64,000 nucleotides of DNA from Spirochaeta isovalerica (GCF_014207565.1 NZ_JACHGJ010000008.1:124001-188000), one strand, 5' to 3'. Counted from the first letter of the stretch, positions 33,705 through 43,158 are shown. A program made the numbers and translations. The notes: generated from the letters alone by a model not told the origin.

Positions 33705-35111
33705 CTAAACCTCCACGCCCAGGGCTGTCGCCATGGCTCTCAGTTTTTCGCCGGTTTCCTCCAGCTCTCTCTCGGGAGTCGAATCATACACAATACCGGC
33801 TCCGGCCTGCATATAAATGGAATCGCCTTTTTTCAGAGCGCTTCTGATGGTGATGCAGGAATCCATATTCCCTTCCGGTTCCATAATGCCGATAAGGCCG
33901 GCATAGAATTTCCTCGGATAGATCTCCAGTTTGTCGATGGTCTCGATAGCCTGGATCTTAGGGGCGCCGGAAACAGTTCCCGCAGGGAAAGTCGCGCGAA
34001 CGGCATCTGCGGCGCTTTTCCCTTCATCCAGATCCCCTTCCACCTGGGAAACGATATGAATGACATGGGAGTACTTTTCGATAGATCGGAATTCGGTCAT
34101 TTCCACAGATCCGGACCGGCAGATCCGTCCCAGGTCATTTCTCCCCAGGTCGACGAGCATCAGGTGCTCAGCCCCCTCTTTGGGATCGGCGAGAAGCTCT
34201 TCTTCAAGGGCTTTGTCCTCTTTGGCATTGGCGCCGCGCCGTCTCGTTCCGGCAATGGGCCGGAGGAGAGCCCGGCCATCGTTGACTTTCACATGCACTT
34301 CCGGAGATGACCCGAAAAGCTGAAAATCATCAAAATCAATGTAAAAAAGATAGGGTGAAGGGTTTGTGGAGCGGAGTTTCCGGTAGGCTTCCAGAGCCGG
34401 CAGTTTGGTTTTAACTCTCAATCTGCGCGACACGACACCCTGCAGAAGGTTTCCTTTTATAATTTCCTCTTTTATGCGGACGACACCCTTGAGGAAAGCG
34501 TCCTTCTCCTGATCGCTGAAGATCAGTTCAGCGCTGTAATCGCGGTCGTGCGGAGCCAGATAATTAAAATTCAAATCGTTGATCTTCCTTTCCGTCTCAT
34601 CCACCGCTTCCTCAAGATCGATCTCCTGTTCCTTGTAATTGAGGCCGATCAGATATATGACATCGGTAAAATGGTCGAAAACAATAAAAATATGGCCGAA
34701 GAGAAACATCGCGTCGGGAAGATTCAGGGGGTCGGCCTTCTCCGAAAAATTGATGGTGTCGCATTTGCGGCTGAACTCGTAGGACAGAAAACCGATGCCG
34801 CCCGCCGGGAAAGGCATGCCGGCAGAGGGGATGCTGTGCTGATTGGAGAAATAGGCCAGGACATCGAGAATATCCCTGGCTCCCGAGCGCACCCGTTTAC
34901 GGCTCCCCTTCTCCGTTATATAAATGTCATCCCCTTCCTGGGAGACGCGGAAAGCCTCATGAACCATGAGAATCGAGTATCGGGAGCGTCCTCTCGAAAA
35001 AGCCGCCGATTCAAGTATTATCCTGGCATTCAGTTTATCGGCCAGAGCAAAAGGGGTAAACCGTTCGCCGGGCAGTGTTCTGATTATGGTATCCATCCGT
35101 TTTTCCGGCAT
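33705..35111 (-). CDS. trpE: Anthranilate synthase component I
   Basis: About 468 residues; converts chorismate to anthranilate with ammonia from TrpG. The feedback-binding region shows ILESAAFSRGRSRYS (LLES-type motif). The chorismate core has GSSPEVHVKV, RPIAGTRRRGAN, HLMLVDLGRNDLGRI, YSHVIHIVSQVEG, PAGTVSGAPKIQAIETID and the QAGAGIVYDSTPERE end. The ATG at 35111 (MPEKRMD) follows GGAGG by five bases; the TTG four codons upstream overlaps that site and is rejected. First gene of the operon, 23 nt downstream of a palindromic operator. Confidence 0.95.
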   Translation of the reverse strand: MPEKRMDTIIRTLPGERFTPFALADKLNARIILESAAFSRGRSRYSILMVHEAFRVSQEGDDIYITEKGSRKRVRSGARDILDVLAYFSNQHSIPSAGMPFPAGGIGFLSYEFSRKCDTINFSEKADPLNLPDAMFLFGHIFIVFDHFTDVIYLIGLNYKEQEIDLEEAVDETERKINDLNFNYLAPHDRDYSAELIFSDQEKDAFLKGVVRIKEEIIKGNLLQGVVSRRLRVKTKLPALEAYRKLRSTNPSPYLFYIDFDDFQLFGSSPEVHVKVNDGRALLRPIAGTRRRGANAKEDKALEEELLADPKEGAEHLMLVDLGRNDLGRICRSGSVEMTEFRSIEKYSHVIHIVSQVEGDLDEGKSAADAVRATFPAGTVSGAPKIQAIETIDKLEIYPRKFYAGLIGIMEPEGNMDSCITIRSALKKGDSIYMQAGAGIVYDSTPERELEETGEKLRAMATALGVEV

Positions 35112-35133
35112 CAGATCCTCCAATTAATTCACA

Positions 35134-35153
35134 TGTATCTACGTATAGATACA
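35134..35153. promoter_or_regulatory. Putative trp operator (8-bp inverted repeat, 4-bp spacer)
   Basis: TGTATCTA-CGTA-TAGATACA, perfect arms. It lies about +9 to +28 relative to the predicted trp transcription start, so a bound repressor would block the polymerase. It faintly recalls the TrpR box (GTACTAG...CTAGTAC) but is not a clear match; the regulator is not in the window. No leader peptide or T-box is seen. Confidence 0.6.
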
Positions 35154-35168
35154 TTGATGATTTCCCCG

Positions 35169-35197
35169 ATTCTATAGAGAGAAACATCTTTAGTCAA
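35169..35197 (-). promoter_or_regulatory. Sigma-70 promoter of the trp operon
   Basis: Minus strand TTGACT (35192-35197) and TAGAAT (35169-35174), 17-nt spacer. Predicted start near 35162, giving a leader of about 50 nt. It is back-to-back with the tRNA-Phe promoter. Confidence 0.75.
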
Positions 35198-35222
35198 TAA
35201 CTTTTTCTTTTTTCCTCCCCTG

Positions 35223-35251
35223 TTGACAGAAATTTTCTGTTGCGTTATATT
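35223..35251 (+). promoter_or_regulatory. Sigma-70 promoter of tRNA-Phe copy 1
   Basis: TTGACA-N17-TATATT, a full-consensus -35 and 5/6 -10 match, ending 12 nt before the mature tRNA. Identical hexamers and spacing occur before the second copy. Confidence 0.8.
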
Positions 35252-35263
35252 CACAAAGGTCTT

Positions 35264-35336
<73 letters not shown>

Positions 35337-35340
35337 ATGG

Positions 35341-35373
35341 GGCTGATACTTCGTGTATCAGCCTCTTTTTTTT
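35341..35373 (+). terminator. Terminator of tRNA-Phe copy 1
   Basis: GGCTGATAC (35341-35349) pairs with GTATCAGCC (35355-35363) around TTCGT, followed by TC and eight T. Confidence 0.9.
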
Positions 35374-35415
35374 ACCCGCATTGACAAAGCTCACCTTTAA
35401 GTCTATTTCTTTATT

Positions 35416-36354
35416 ATGGTCAAACGGAAAATTGAAAATCCGGACTTTCTTGAGAATTCCGGAAACAGGGAGCAGGACAAACTGACCTCCTTCCTGCTCG
35501 GCGGCGGTAAAATGAGAGCCGTTTTGTGCAACGGCTCCCTTATGATCAACCAGATGAGAGCGAATCATCAGCTGCAGATTGCCGAAACGCTAATCCTCGG
35601 TCGCAATTACCTGGCAGCCTCCCTGCTGTCAGCCAATCTCAAAGAAGAGGATGTCATAAAAATCCAGGTCAGCTGTTCCGGCCCCCTCGGCGGACTTAAC
35701 GTTGAAGCCGACCACAATCACAACGTGCGGGGATATCTCTTCAACAATCCTATCAACGCGCCTGATCCCGGATCCATGGCTCTGTCGGATTATTTCGGCG
35801 CGGGAGTCCTCTCCTTTACAAGACTCAACCGCATGACGAATAAACCTTTTACCGGGCAGATTGAAATTCAATACGGCAATACGGCCCGTGATCTGGCGTA
35901 CTATTTCACAGCTTCGGAACAACTGGCTACGGCATTTAAGCTGGATGTCTCATTCAGTGACGACGGCAATGTCAAAGGCGCGGGGGGGCTGCTCATTCAG
36001 GCCCTTCCCGGAACCGATGACGAATTGCTTTTGGAAGCGGAGAAGACCATTCTGGATCTTCCCTCGCTGGGACAATGGTTTGCCGATGACAAAACTTCGG
36101 AGAGCTTTATATCAGAAAGACTCGCCTCGCTCGAACCTCAGATTCTGGCCTCCTCCGACACAGAGTTTTTCTGCCCCTGCAGCAAAGAGCGGATCAGAGT
36201 GCACATCAGCGCCCTGCCCGATACGGATAAACAGGACATCATCAGCAAAAACGATTTCCCGATAAAATCCCTTTGTCATAATTGCGGAACCTCCTATCTT
36301 TTTTCCCGGGAAGAGAGTATGGAACTGTTTATTAAGGAAAAAAAACTTCAATAG
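35416..36354 (+). CDS. hslO: Hsp33 redox-regulated holdase chaperone
   Basis: 312 residues. Hsp33 is activated by oxidation of a zinc-bound Cys4 centre; here FFCPCSKERI (CxC) and LCHNCGTSYLF (CxxC) near the C-terminus. The N-terminal domain shows DKLTSFLLGGGKMRAVLCNG, GPLGGLNVEADHNHNVRGYL and QIEIQYGNTARDLAYYF. The first 20 residues before DKLTSF are longer than usual and the ATG at 35416 lacks a ribosome site, so the true start is uncertain. Cytoplasmic stress protein. The hybrid kinase gene starts 12 nt downstream and may be co-transcribed. Confidence 0.9.
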   Translation: MVKRKIENPDFLENSGNREQDKLTSFLLGGGKMRAVLCNGSLMINQMRANHQLQIAETLILGRNYLAASLLSANLKEEDVIKIQVSCSGPLGGLNVEADHNHNVRGYLFNNPINAPDPGSMALSDYFGAGVLSFTRLNRMTNKPFTGQIEIQYGNTARDLAYYFTASEQLATAFKLDVSFSDDGNVKGAGGLLIQALPGTDDELLLEAEKTILDLPSLGQWFADDKTSESFISERLASLEPQILASSDTEFFCPCSKERIRVHISALPDTDKQDIISKNDFPIKSLCHNCGTSYLFSREESMELFIKEKKLQ

Positions 36355-36366
36355 AGAGAAGAAACC

Positions 36367-39003
36367 ATGGGCGATGGCGCGCCTCTTCACGAAGCGCTTT
36401 TTGAAAACGGAGTTTACCCCCTTATCATTATGGAACTGAAAAGTGAAAGGATAATCCGGGTAAACAACGTTTTTAAAGAATGGTTCCGCACCGATGAACC
36501 GTCATTCCGCTCAATATCCCTAAGGGGTGGAAGTAAGCAGCTGGCTGTGCGGCTGGAACAGAATCCGGTTGTCCGAGACATGGAACTATCAATCATTCAC
36601 GGCAATGGAAAGAAAGTCGCCTGTCTGGGAACAGCCCATAAAATCAGGGAAAACAGAACCGAAAGAACCCTGATCGTCATTCATGAATCTCTCGAAACGA
36701 GCCGGCAGACCGCGGTTCTGAAGCGCAAATCCTTCAACCTCTATACTCTTTCGCAGAACATCGATATGGCCTTCTGGTCCGTAGATACCCAGATGTCTCT
36801 GGTCGATTACAACAACCATTTCTCCAAACTGCTCGAAACCGCAGATAAACCGGTTAAGCCCCCTCTTCCCGATATTATGGACGTCGACTGGAAAGCGAGA
36901 TACGAAGCGGCTTTGCGCGGGGAGAAAAAAGAATATAACGATTTCTACCGGGGAAAGAACCTCATAACCAAGTTATCGCCGATCTACACCGATTACGGAG
37001 AAGTAGCCGGAGTCAGCGCGACAATACGTGATATTACTGATGAAATAAACCGGAGAAAAAACCTGGAAGTGCTTCATCAGCGGTTCAACAGCATTCTGGA
37101 TTCTGCGACCGATGCGGCTATCATAGCCACCGATCCCCAGGGCATAATCCGTCAGTTCAACCGTGGGGCTTCCGTTATGCTGGGTTATACGCCGGAAGAG
37201 ATCATCGGAAAAAGGGATCTGCTGCACTTCTATGCGCCGTCATTTCTAAGAGAGATCAAAAACTACATCAGGGCGGAAAAGGGCGTCAGGCTGAAAAGCT
37301 CTCAGATATTTTCCTGGCTGACAGATAATCCCGATTTGATAAATAATATGGAATGGCGCTTTATCAATAAACAGCGCCGGACGATTGATGTGAAAATCAG
37401 CCTCTCAACCGTACTGATGGAAGATCAGTCCTACGCGGGAATACTGCTGATCGCCCAGGATATATCGGAACTGAAGAGGATCAGGGAAGAACTGGAAATA
37501 TCCAAAATGCAGGCCGAAGAGATGAGCCGGACGAAAACATCATTTCTGGCCAATATGTCCCATGAGATCCGGACCCCTCTGAACGGAATCATCGGCATGG
37601 CCGACCTGCTGAAAAATACCCCATTAACCGATATGCAGCAGAACCAGGTTTCAATCGTTCTCAAAAGCGCCAATACCCTTCTCCTCCTGATAAATGACAT
37701 ATTGGATTACACAAGGATCGAAGCGGGCAAATTCAAACTGGGACTGGCATCATTCAGCATGAGAAATCTGCTCGAAGACATCATCGAAATGATGGCTGTC
37801 AGTTTCAAGGAAAAAAATATCCGGTTTAAAGTCAACATTGACGAACAGGTGACGGACAGACTGGTAGGCGACCCCCGCAGGATAAAACAGATACTCCTCA
37901 ACCTTGTGGGAAACGCGCTGAAGTTTACCAATAAAGGTTTTATTGAAGTGCAAATCAGCCAGATAAACGAAGGAATGGGTGATCTGACTCTCTATATAAG
38001 AGTCATTGATACGGGCATCGGCATTTCTGAAGAGGAGAAAGAGAAACTCTTCCAGTCATTCTCACAGGCCGATTCGTCGACAACAAGAAAATTCGGCGGT
38101 TCAGGCCTCGGACTGGCTATCTCCAAAGAGCTGGTATCAATGATGGAAGGGGAAATCGGAATGGACAGCCGCCCGGGAGAAGGCTCCACTTTCTGGTTCA
38201 CCATTAAACTGGCCCGCGATGTAAGGGAACTGGAAAACCTTAAAGCGATCGTCATCAATGGAAACGCTGTCAGCAGGAAAGCCTTAATGAGAAGATTGAA
38301 ATCACTCCATATGGAAGCAGCCGGAGCCTCAGAGTTTGAAGATTTGACGAAAAAAGAGATTGCCACGGCCGATGTGATACTGGTCCATGAAAATCTGACA
38401 AACCGGGATTGGCGAAACAGCGCAGGAGGGAAGACAATGATAATCGAAACCTCTTTCTCCCGCGACTCTCCGCTGAATAAGAATATCGACGGAAGACTCC
38501 TCCTGCCCTGCCGTCAGGATGAACTGATAAACTGTTTGACAACTGTCATAGAGAAACGGAAAAAAACAGTTTTGTTTAACAATTCCCGGAAGGAGATTCT
38601 TCCGGAAGAGCGTGAAGAAAACAGCCGGATCCGCATACTGATTGCGGAAGATAACAAGATCAACCAGCTTGTGGCCATGAACTTTCTTAAAAAGCTCGGT
38701 TATTCGGCCGATCTGGCTGAAAACGGCGAGCAGGCTCTGGAAGCCTGCCGGAACCGGACCTATGATGCTGTTCTGATGGACCAGATGATGCCGGTTATGG
38801 ATGGTATAGAAGCGACATCCCGCATACGTAATGGGGAAGGCGGAGAGGCGAATAAAAATGTGAAAATCATCGCACTGACGGCCAATGCCATGAAAGGCGA
38901 CAGAGAAGCTCTAATTGAAGCGGGAATGGACGATTATATAGCCAAACCCATTGTTCTCAAAGATATACAGGAAATCCTCGACCGGAATCTGAAATCCAGT
39001 TAA
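36367..39003 (+). CDS. Cytosolic hybrid sensor histidine kinase (PAS-PAS-PAS-HisKA-HATPase-REC-REC)
   Basis: 878 residues without membrane helices. Three PAS-like domains occupy about 10-370: a degenerate one (ENGVYPLIIMELKSERIIRV), NIDMAFWSVDTQMSLVDYNN and DSATDAAIIATDPQGIIRQF. HisKA phospho-His is near 399 (LANMSHEIRTPLNGIIGM), then NALKF, DTGIGIS and GSGLGLAIS boxes. The first REC (about 625-735) is degenerate, lacking the acidic pocket (AIVINGNAVSRKALMRRL). The second is intact: ILIAEDNKINQLVAMNFL, Asp near 804 in AVLMDQMMPVMDG, KP near 860. No HPt domain follows, so the phosphate must leave through another protein. Follows hslO by 12 nt. Confidence 0.9.
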   Translation: MGDGAPLHEALFENGVYPLIIMELKSERIIRVNNVFKEWFRTDEPSFRSISLRGGSKQLAVRLEQNPVVRDMELSIIHGNGKKVACLGTAHKIRENRTERTLIVIHESLETSRQTAVLKRKSFNLYTLSQNIDMAFWSVDTQMSLVDYNNHFSKLLETADKPVKPPLPDIMDVDWKARYEAALRGEKKEYNDFYRGKNLITKLSPIYTDYGEVAGVSATIRDITDEINRRKNLEVLHQRFNSILDSATDAAIIATDPQGIIRQFNRGASVMLGYTPEEIIGKRDLLHFYAPSFLREIKNYIRAEKGVRLKSSQIFSWLTDNPDLINNMEWRFINKQRRTIDVKISLSTVLMEDQSYAGILLIAQDISELKRIREELEISKMQAEEMSRTKTSFLANMSHEIRTPLNGIIGMADLLKNTPLTDMQQNQVSIVLKSANTLLLLINDILDYTRIEAGKFKLGLASFSMRNLLEDIIEMMAVSFKEKNIRFKVNIDEQVTDRLVGDPRRIKQILLNLVGNALKFTNKGFIEVQISQINEGMGDLTLYIRVIDTGIGISEEEKEKLFQSFSQADSSTTRKFGGSGLGLAISKELVSMMEGEIGMDSRPGEGSTFWFTIKLARDVRELENLKAIVINGNAVSRKALMRRLKSLHMEAAGASEFEDLTKKEIATADVILVHENLTNRDWRNSAGGKTMIIETSFSRDSPLNKNIDGRLLLPCRQDELINCLTTVIEKRKKTVLFNNSRKEILPEEREENSRIRILIAEDNKINQLVAMNFLKKLGYSADLAENGEQALEACRNRTYDAVLMDQMMPVMDGIEATSRIRNGEGGEANKNVKIIALTANAMKGDREALIEAGMDDYIAKPIVLKDIQEILDRNLKSS

Positions 39004-39247
39004 AAAAAGCGAATACATTCTGGAAGACATATGCTATACTACTTAAGTAGTAACAATAAAATCTTCATTGTCTGATGTTCTGATATAAATAACCCCCGAA
39101 AATATCGGGAAATATATTGATTAAATCCATTTTTCACCTTTTTCGTAATTTTTAGCTTGCCAGATTGGATTTTTCGAATAATACTAACTTGTATTTAAAA
39201 AAAATATTCTTTAGTTATGGTTATTTCTGTAATGATAGGAGACAGTT
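39004..39247. other. AT-rich regulatory region upstream of glutamate dehydrogenase
   Basis: A 244-nt gap without a gene. It contains a perfect 16-bp palindrome TACTACTTAAGTAGTA (39037-39052) overlapping a TATACT -10-like hexamer (39035-39040), and a small hairpin CCCGA-AAATA-TCGGG (39095-39109). The last 60 nt are very AT-rich (TTGTATTTAAAAAAAATATTC) before AGGAG and the gdhA ATG. The length and palindrome suggest regulated expression of gdhA; the factor is unknown. Confidence 0.5.
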
Positions 39248-40498
39248 ATGGATGCAATAAACCCATTTGAAATGGCTCAGAGACAGTTAGATACAGCTGC
39301 AGCCAAATTAGGACTCGACGAAGGAACACATATGTTCCTGAGAAACCCTCAGCACGAAGTAAAAGTAAATATCCCCGTTAAGATGGATGACGGAACGACA
39401 AAAGTCTTTCAGGGATTCAGAATACAGCACAGCACGGCAAGAGGACCTGCGAAAGGCGGCCTCAGATGGCATCCCGATGAAACTGTCGATACAGTAAGGG
39501 CTCTCGCTACATGGATGACATGGAAAACTTCGGTTGTCGACATTCCCCTCGGAGGCGGAAAAGGCGGCGTCATCTGCGACCCCAAGACTCTTTCCGATTC
39601 GGAAAAAGAAAGACTGGCCAGAGCTTATATTAGAGCCGTATCCCGCGATATCGGAACTCTCAACGATGTTCCCGCGCCGGATGTCAATACGACACCCCAG
39701 ATCATGGCCTGGATGATGGATGAGTTCGAAGCCATCAAAGAGGGTTCCTACCCCGGAATCATTACAGGAAAACCTCTCGCCCTGGGCGGAAGCAAAGGGC
39801 GGACCGATGCAACAGCCAGAGGCGGTCTTTTCACAGTAAGGGAAGCGGCTAAAAACATGAATCTGGACCTGAAAGGGAAATCCATGGTAATCCAGGGATT
39901 CGGAAATGTCGGTCGCTACTGCGCCATCCTCGCGGAAGAGATCATCGGAACAAAGGTAATCGCCGTCAGTGATGAGTACGGTGCGATCCTCAAGGAAGAC
40001 GGACTCGATATCGATGAACTGGTAAAATTTTATGAAAGAACCGGTTCCGTAAAAGACTTCCCCGGAACAAAAGCCATTTCCAATGCGGAACTTCTTGAAC
40101 TGGAGTGCTACATTCTGGTTCCCGCGGCAATCGAAGGTGTTATTACAGACAAAAACGTCAACAACCTCAAAGCCAAGATGGTTCTCGAGCTGGCAAACGG
40201 TCCCACTACACCGGAAGCCGATGATGTGCTCTACAAAAAAGGAGTCTTCCTGATTCCCGATTTCCTTGCCAACGCAGGGGGAGTCACGGTATCATATTTT
40301 GAGCAGGTACAGAATACATACAACTACTACTGGGAGCTCGATGAAGTTCACAGAAGGCTTGACGATAAAATGACAGCTGCGTTTCAGGCTGTTTACGAAA
40401 TGGCTCAGGCTGAAAAGGTGGATATGCGTCAGGCTGCCTATCTGGTAGCGGTAAAACGCGTAGCCGAAGCGGTTAAACTCAGAGGTTGGGTTTCCTGA
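39248..40498 (+). CDS. gdhA: Glutamate dehydrogenase
   Basis: 416 residues, the hexameric small GDH type that interconverts glutamate and 2-oxoglutarate with ammonia. Seen are [20 protein letters not shown] with the substrate Lys, [16 protein letters not shown] with the catalytic Lys region, [20 protein letters not shown], the nucleotide-binding [15 protein letters not shown] (Rossmann GxGxxG) and [25 protein letters not shown] precedes the ATG. Preceded by a long AT-rich regulatory gap and followed by a strong terminator, so it is monocistronic. Confidence 0.95.
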   Translation: MDAINPFEMAQRQLDTAAAKLGLDEGTHMFLRNPQHEVKVNIPVKMDDGTTKVFQGFRIQHSTARGPAKGGLRWHPDETVDTVRALATWMTWKTSVVDIPLGGGKGGVICDPKTLSDSEKERLARAYIRAVSRDIGTLNDVPAPDVNTTPQIMAWMMDEFEAIKEGSYPGIITGKPLALGGSKGRTDATARGGLFTVREAAKNMNLDLKGKSMVIQGFGNVGRYCAILAEEIIGTKVIAVSDEYGAILKEDGLDIDELVKFYERTGSVKDFPGTKAISNAELLELECYILVPAAIEGVITDKNVNNLKAKMVLELANGPTTPEADDVLYKKGVFLIPDFLANAGGVTVSYFEQVQNTYNYYWELDEVHRRLDDKMTAAFQAVYEMAQAEKVDMRQAAYLVAVKRVAEAVKLRGWVS

Positions 40499-40523
40499 CT
40501 CTGATTCAGCAGCGAATTTGAAG

Positions 40524-40547
40524 GGCAGCCTGCGGGCTGCCTTTTTT
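40524..40547 (+). terminator. Terminator of gdhA
   Basis: GGCAGCC (40524-40530) pairs with GGCTGCC (40535-40541) around TGCG, followed by TTTTTT. Confidence 0.92.
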
Positions 40548-40564
40548 CATAAACAGGAGAAACG

Positions 40565-42856
40565 ATGAACAGACCCGATGATATCCTTTTCAAACTTTTC
40601 ACTTTGAATAAAAAAATGATCCCTTACAATGACATGATAGATAAGATCCTCCAGACTTTTCTTGACAAGCTTGAGAGTGACGGGATTCTCAGTGAAGAGG
40701 AACTTGAAATACTCACACTGGATTATTTACAGAATAATCCCGATCAGAAGGATAATCCCGGAATTCGCAGCGATTACCGGAATATGCTCATCGAATACTA
40801 TTTCATCAACTCCCACCCTGAAGAGGATGTGGAAAACTATATCAACCTGGCCAGAAAGCATGAAAAGATAAAAGTCCTGGCCAGAGCCGTAACGAGAGAG
40901 AACAAATCTTCCAAAGAAATAAAGAAATACCTCGATGATTTCTGCCGCATACCCGCGGGAGACGTATATCTGCCTCTGAACGAAACCAAAGAGATTCGGG
41001 TCAAACTGATCGACAGGTTTATTTCCAATCAGCTTCCTTATATAGGCATAGCCAAAGACCATATCAATGTGAGGGACATCGGAAAACTGACCGATAATTT
41101 TTACGGTGCATCGAGTAAAACCGGTCGTGTCGGAGGAAAAGCGGCGGGTATTATCCTCGCCCACAAGATTCTGAAACCTTCGTTAGGTGAAATCGACGAG
41201 GAACTGGAAAAATACGTCACCACTCCCGAATCGTGGTTTTTCAACTCGGAAATGTTCAGCGACTTCGTCGATTACAACAACCTGCACTATTTTCACAGTC
41301 AGAAATACAAAAACCAGAGCGACCTGCGGCGGGATTTTGAAATAATCGATAAAACCATAATGGAAGCAGAACTTCCGCCTAATCAGAAGAAAATGATTAA
41401 AGGCTTTCTCGAAAAGATCGGCGATGATTCACCGCTGATTCTCCGCTCGTCCACGCTGCTCGAAGATAATATGGGTTACTCGTTTTCGGGAAAATACGAC
41501 TCCATTTTTATCAGCAATCAGGGAAAAATCAAGGACAGAGTGGACGAGTTCATATGGGCTTTCAAGAAGGTTCATATCAGCACCTTCGCCCTTGACCCGA
41601 TCATCTACCGCCAGGACCACGACCTGCTGGACTTCGATGAGAGAATGAATGTTCTGGTCCAGAAAGTCGTTGGACAGAAAGTCGGAAAATACTTCTTCCC
41701 CGCTGCTGCCGGCGTGGCTTTTTCCTACAACGGATACCGGTGGAACCCCAAGATAAAAAAAGAGGAAGGACTGCTCAGACTCGTTTACGGTCTGGGAACC
41801 AGAGCCGTGGACAGAGTCGGAAACGACTATCCCCGCATGATATCGCTGAGCCACCCCACGCTCCGGCCGGAAATTACCGCGCCTCAGATCCGGAAATACT
41901 CCCAGAAAAGTGTCGACGTCATAAATCTGGAAACAAAGGAACTGGAAACCGTTCCTTTTATTGATCTGCTCGACAGCGCGGAAAACAGTGAACTGCCGGA
42001 ATTATTCAACGCCATATCGGTCAACAAAGAGGGGCATCTCGCGCCTCCCATGTTCAAATCGGATAAATTCGACCCTTCCGATGCCTGTATAACCTTTGAT
42101 AATCTTATTAATAAAACACCTTTCATCCGGATCATGAAAAAAATACTGACTAAGCTTGAGGATGGATACCACAGACCGGTCGATGTGGAATTCGCCTGGC
42201 ACGGCGACAAACTTTATATACTCCAATGCCGCCCTTTGAACATCAAGAAAACAAGCGAAAGCATAACCGTCCCTAAAAATATTCCCTCAAACCGAACCCT
42301 TTTCACCAACAGGAAGTGCATAACAAGCGAAATCATCAAGAACATAGGTAAAATCGTTTATGTGGATCCCAAAGCCTACAATCAGCTGGAAACCTATCAG
42401 GACAAAGTGGAAATCGGACGGGCTGTGCACAGTATCAACCAGGCGCTGGCGGGAGAGCGGTTTGCTCTTTTCGGTCCCGGCCGATGGGGAAGCAGCGATA
42501 TAAGCCTCGGTGTAAAGGTCGGATACAACGATATCAACAAAACACTGATCCTGGGAGAAATTGCCTTCGAACAGAGCGGTTCAACACCGGAAGTATCCTT
42601 CGGAACGCATTTCTTCAACGACCTGGTGGAGGCTAACATTATCTCCATTGCCCTGTTTCCCGACAGAGAGGACACGATCTTCAATGAAGAGTTCTTCCTG
42701 AAGTCTCCCAATATACTCAGGGATATTGTTCCGCACTACTCCTCTCTGGAAAATGTCATTCATATAATTGATGTCAAAGAAGCAACGGGCGGCAATCTCC
42801 TCCATGTGTATCAGGATGATGAACATCAGCAGGGAATCGGATACTTCGCTCCTTAA
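40565..42856 (+). CDS. PEP synthase/PPDK-like ATP-grasp protein lacking the phospho-His domain
   Basis: 763 residues. The centre carries the pyruvate/PEP-binding ATP-grasp domain of the PPDK family: GRVGGKAAGIILAHKIL near residue 190, SPLILRSSTLLEDNMGYSFS near 285, YGLGTRAVDRVGNDY and DVEFAWHGDKLYILQCRPL near 540. The swivelling His domain (TSHAA) and the C-terminal PEP/pyruvate TIM barrel are absent. Instead there are a 180-residue helical N-terminus and a novel 210-residue C-terminus (ERFALFGPGRWGSSDISLGV). It cannot run the normal PPDK reaction and may phosphorylate another substrate. AGGAG precedes the ATG. Confidence 0.75.
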   Translation: MNRPDDILFKLFTLNKKMIPYNDMIDKILQTFLDKLESDGILSEEELEILTLDYLQNNPDQKDNPGIRSDYRNMLIEYYFINSHPEEDVENYINLARKHEKIKVLARAVTRENKSSKEIKKYLDDFCRIPAGDVYLPLNETKEIRVKLIDRFISNQLPYIGIAKDHINVRDIGKLTDNFYGASSKTGRVGGKAAGIILAHKILKPSLGEIDEELEKYVTTPESWFFNSEMFSDFVDYNNLHYFHSQKYKNQSDLRRDFEIIDKTIMEAELPPNQKKMIKGFLEKIGDDSPLILRSSTLLEDNMGYSFSGKYDSIFISNQGKIKDRVDEFIWAFKKVHISTFALDPIIYRQDHDLLDFDERMNVLVQKVVGQKVGKYFFPAAAGVAFSYNGYRWNPKIKKEEGLLRLVYGLGTRAVDRVGNDYPRMISLSHPTLRPEITAPQIRKYSQKSVDVINLETKELETVPFIDLLDSAENSELPELFNAISVNKEGHLAPPMFKSDKFDPSDACITFDNLINKTPFIRIMKKILTKLEDGYHRPVDVEFAWHGDKLYILQCRPLNIKKTSESITVPKNIPSNRTLFTNRKCITSEIIKNIGKIVYVDPKAYNQLETYQDKVEIGRAVHSINQALAGERFALFGPGRWGSSDISLGVKVGYNDINKTLILGEIAFEQSGSTPEVSFGTHFFNDLVEANIISIALFPDREDTIFNEEFFLKSPNILRDIVPHYSSLENVIHIIDVKEATGGNLLHVYQDDEHQQGIGYFAP

Positions 42857-42896
42857 AGTGGACAGTACATTTTTTCCCCCATTATTTAGAACTCTA

Positions 42897-42925
42897 TTGA
42901 CAGTTTTTCCGTATCAATATATATT
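42897..42925 (+). promoter_or_regulatory. Sigma-70 promoter of tRNA-Phe copy 2
   Basis: TTGACA-N17-TATATT, 13 nt before the tRNA. Same hexamers, spacing and TATATTCAC context as copy 1, while the spacers differ. Confidence 0.8.
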
Positions 42926-42938
42926 CACCACTGTTAAT

Positions 42939-43011
<73 letters not shown>

Positions 43012-43019
43012 TTATTGTC

Positions 43020-43046
43020 AAGCTGACTTCAGGTCAGCTTTTTTTT
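43020..43046 (+). terminator. Terminator of tRNA-Phe copy 2
   Basis: AAGCTGAC (43020-43027) pairs with GTCAGCTT (43033-43040) around TTCAG, followed by a T-run. Confidence 0.9.
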
Positions 43047-43062
43047 ATATCTTCTTCAAACA

Positions 43063-43158
43063 ATGACTCTTTGGAACCGGTTCTCCCATACCAACGATTC
43101 CCGATTGTTTCACGATCTCGATGAAGCGGAGAAATGGATCGACTCTCCTCTCAAATGA
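43063..43158 (+). pseudogene. Possible 3' remnant of a STAS/SpoIIAA-like gene
   Basis: A 31-codon frame that reads like the C-terminal end of a protein: MTLWNRFSHTNDSRLFHD, then LDEAEKWIDSPLK and stop. The FxDLDEAxxWxxS pattern is common at the end of small STAS-like domains. There is no ribosome site before the ATG and no upstream coding part, so it is probably a relic beside the tRNA gene. Chance cannot be excluded. Confidence 0.3.
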
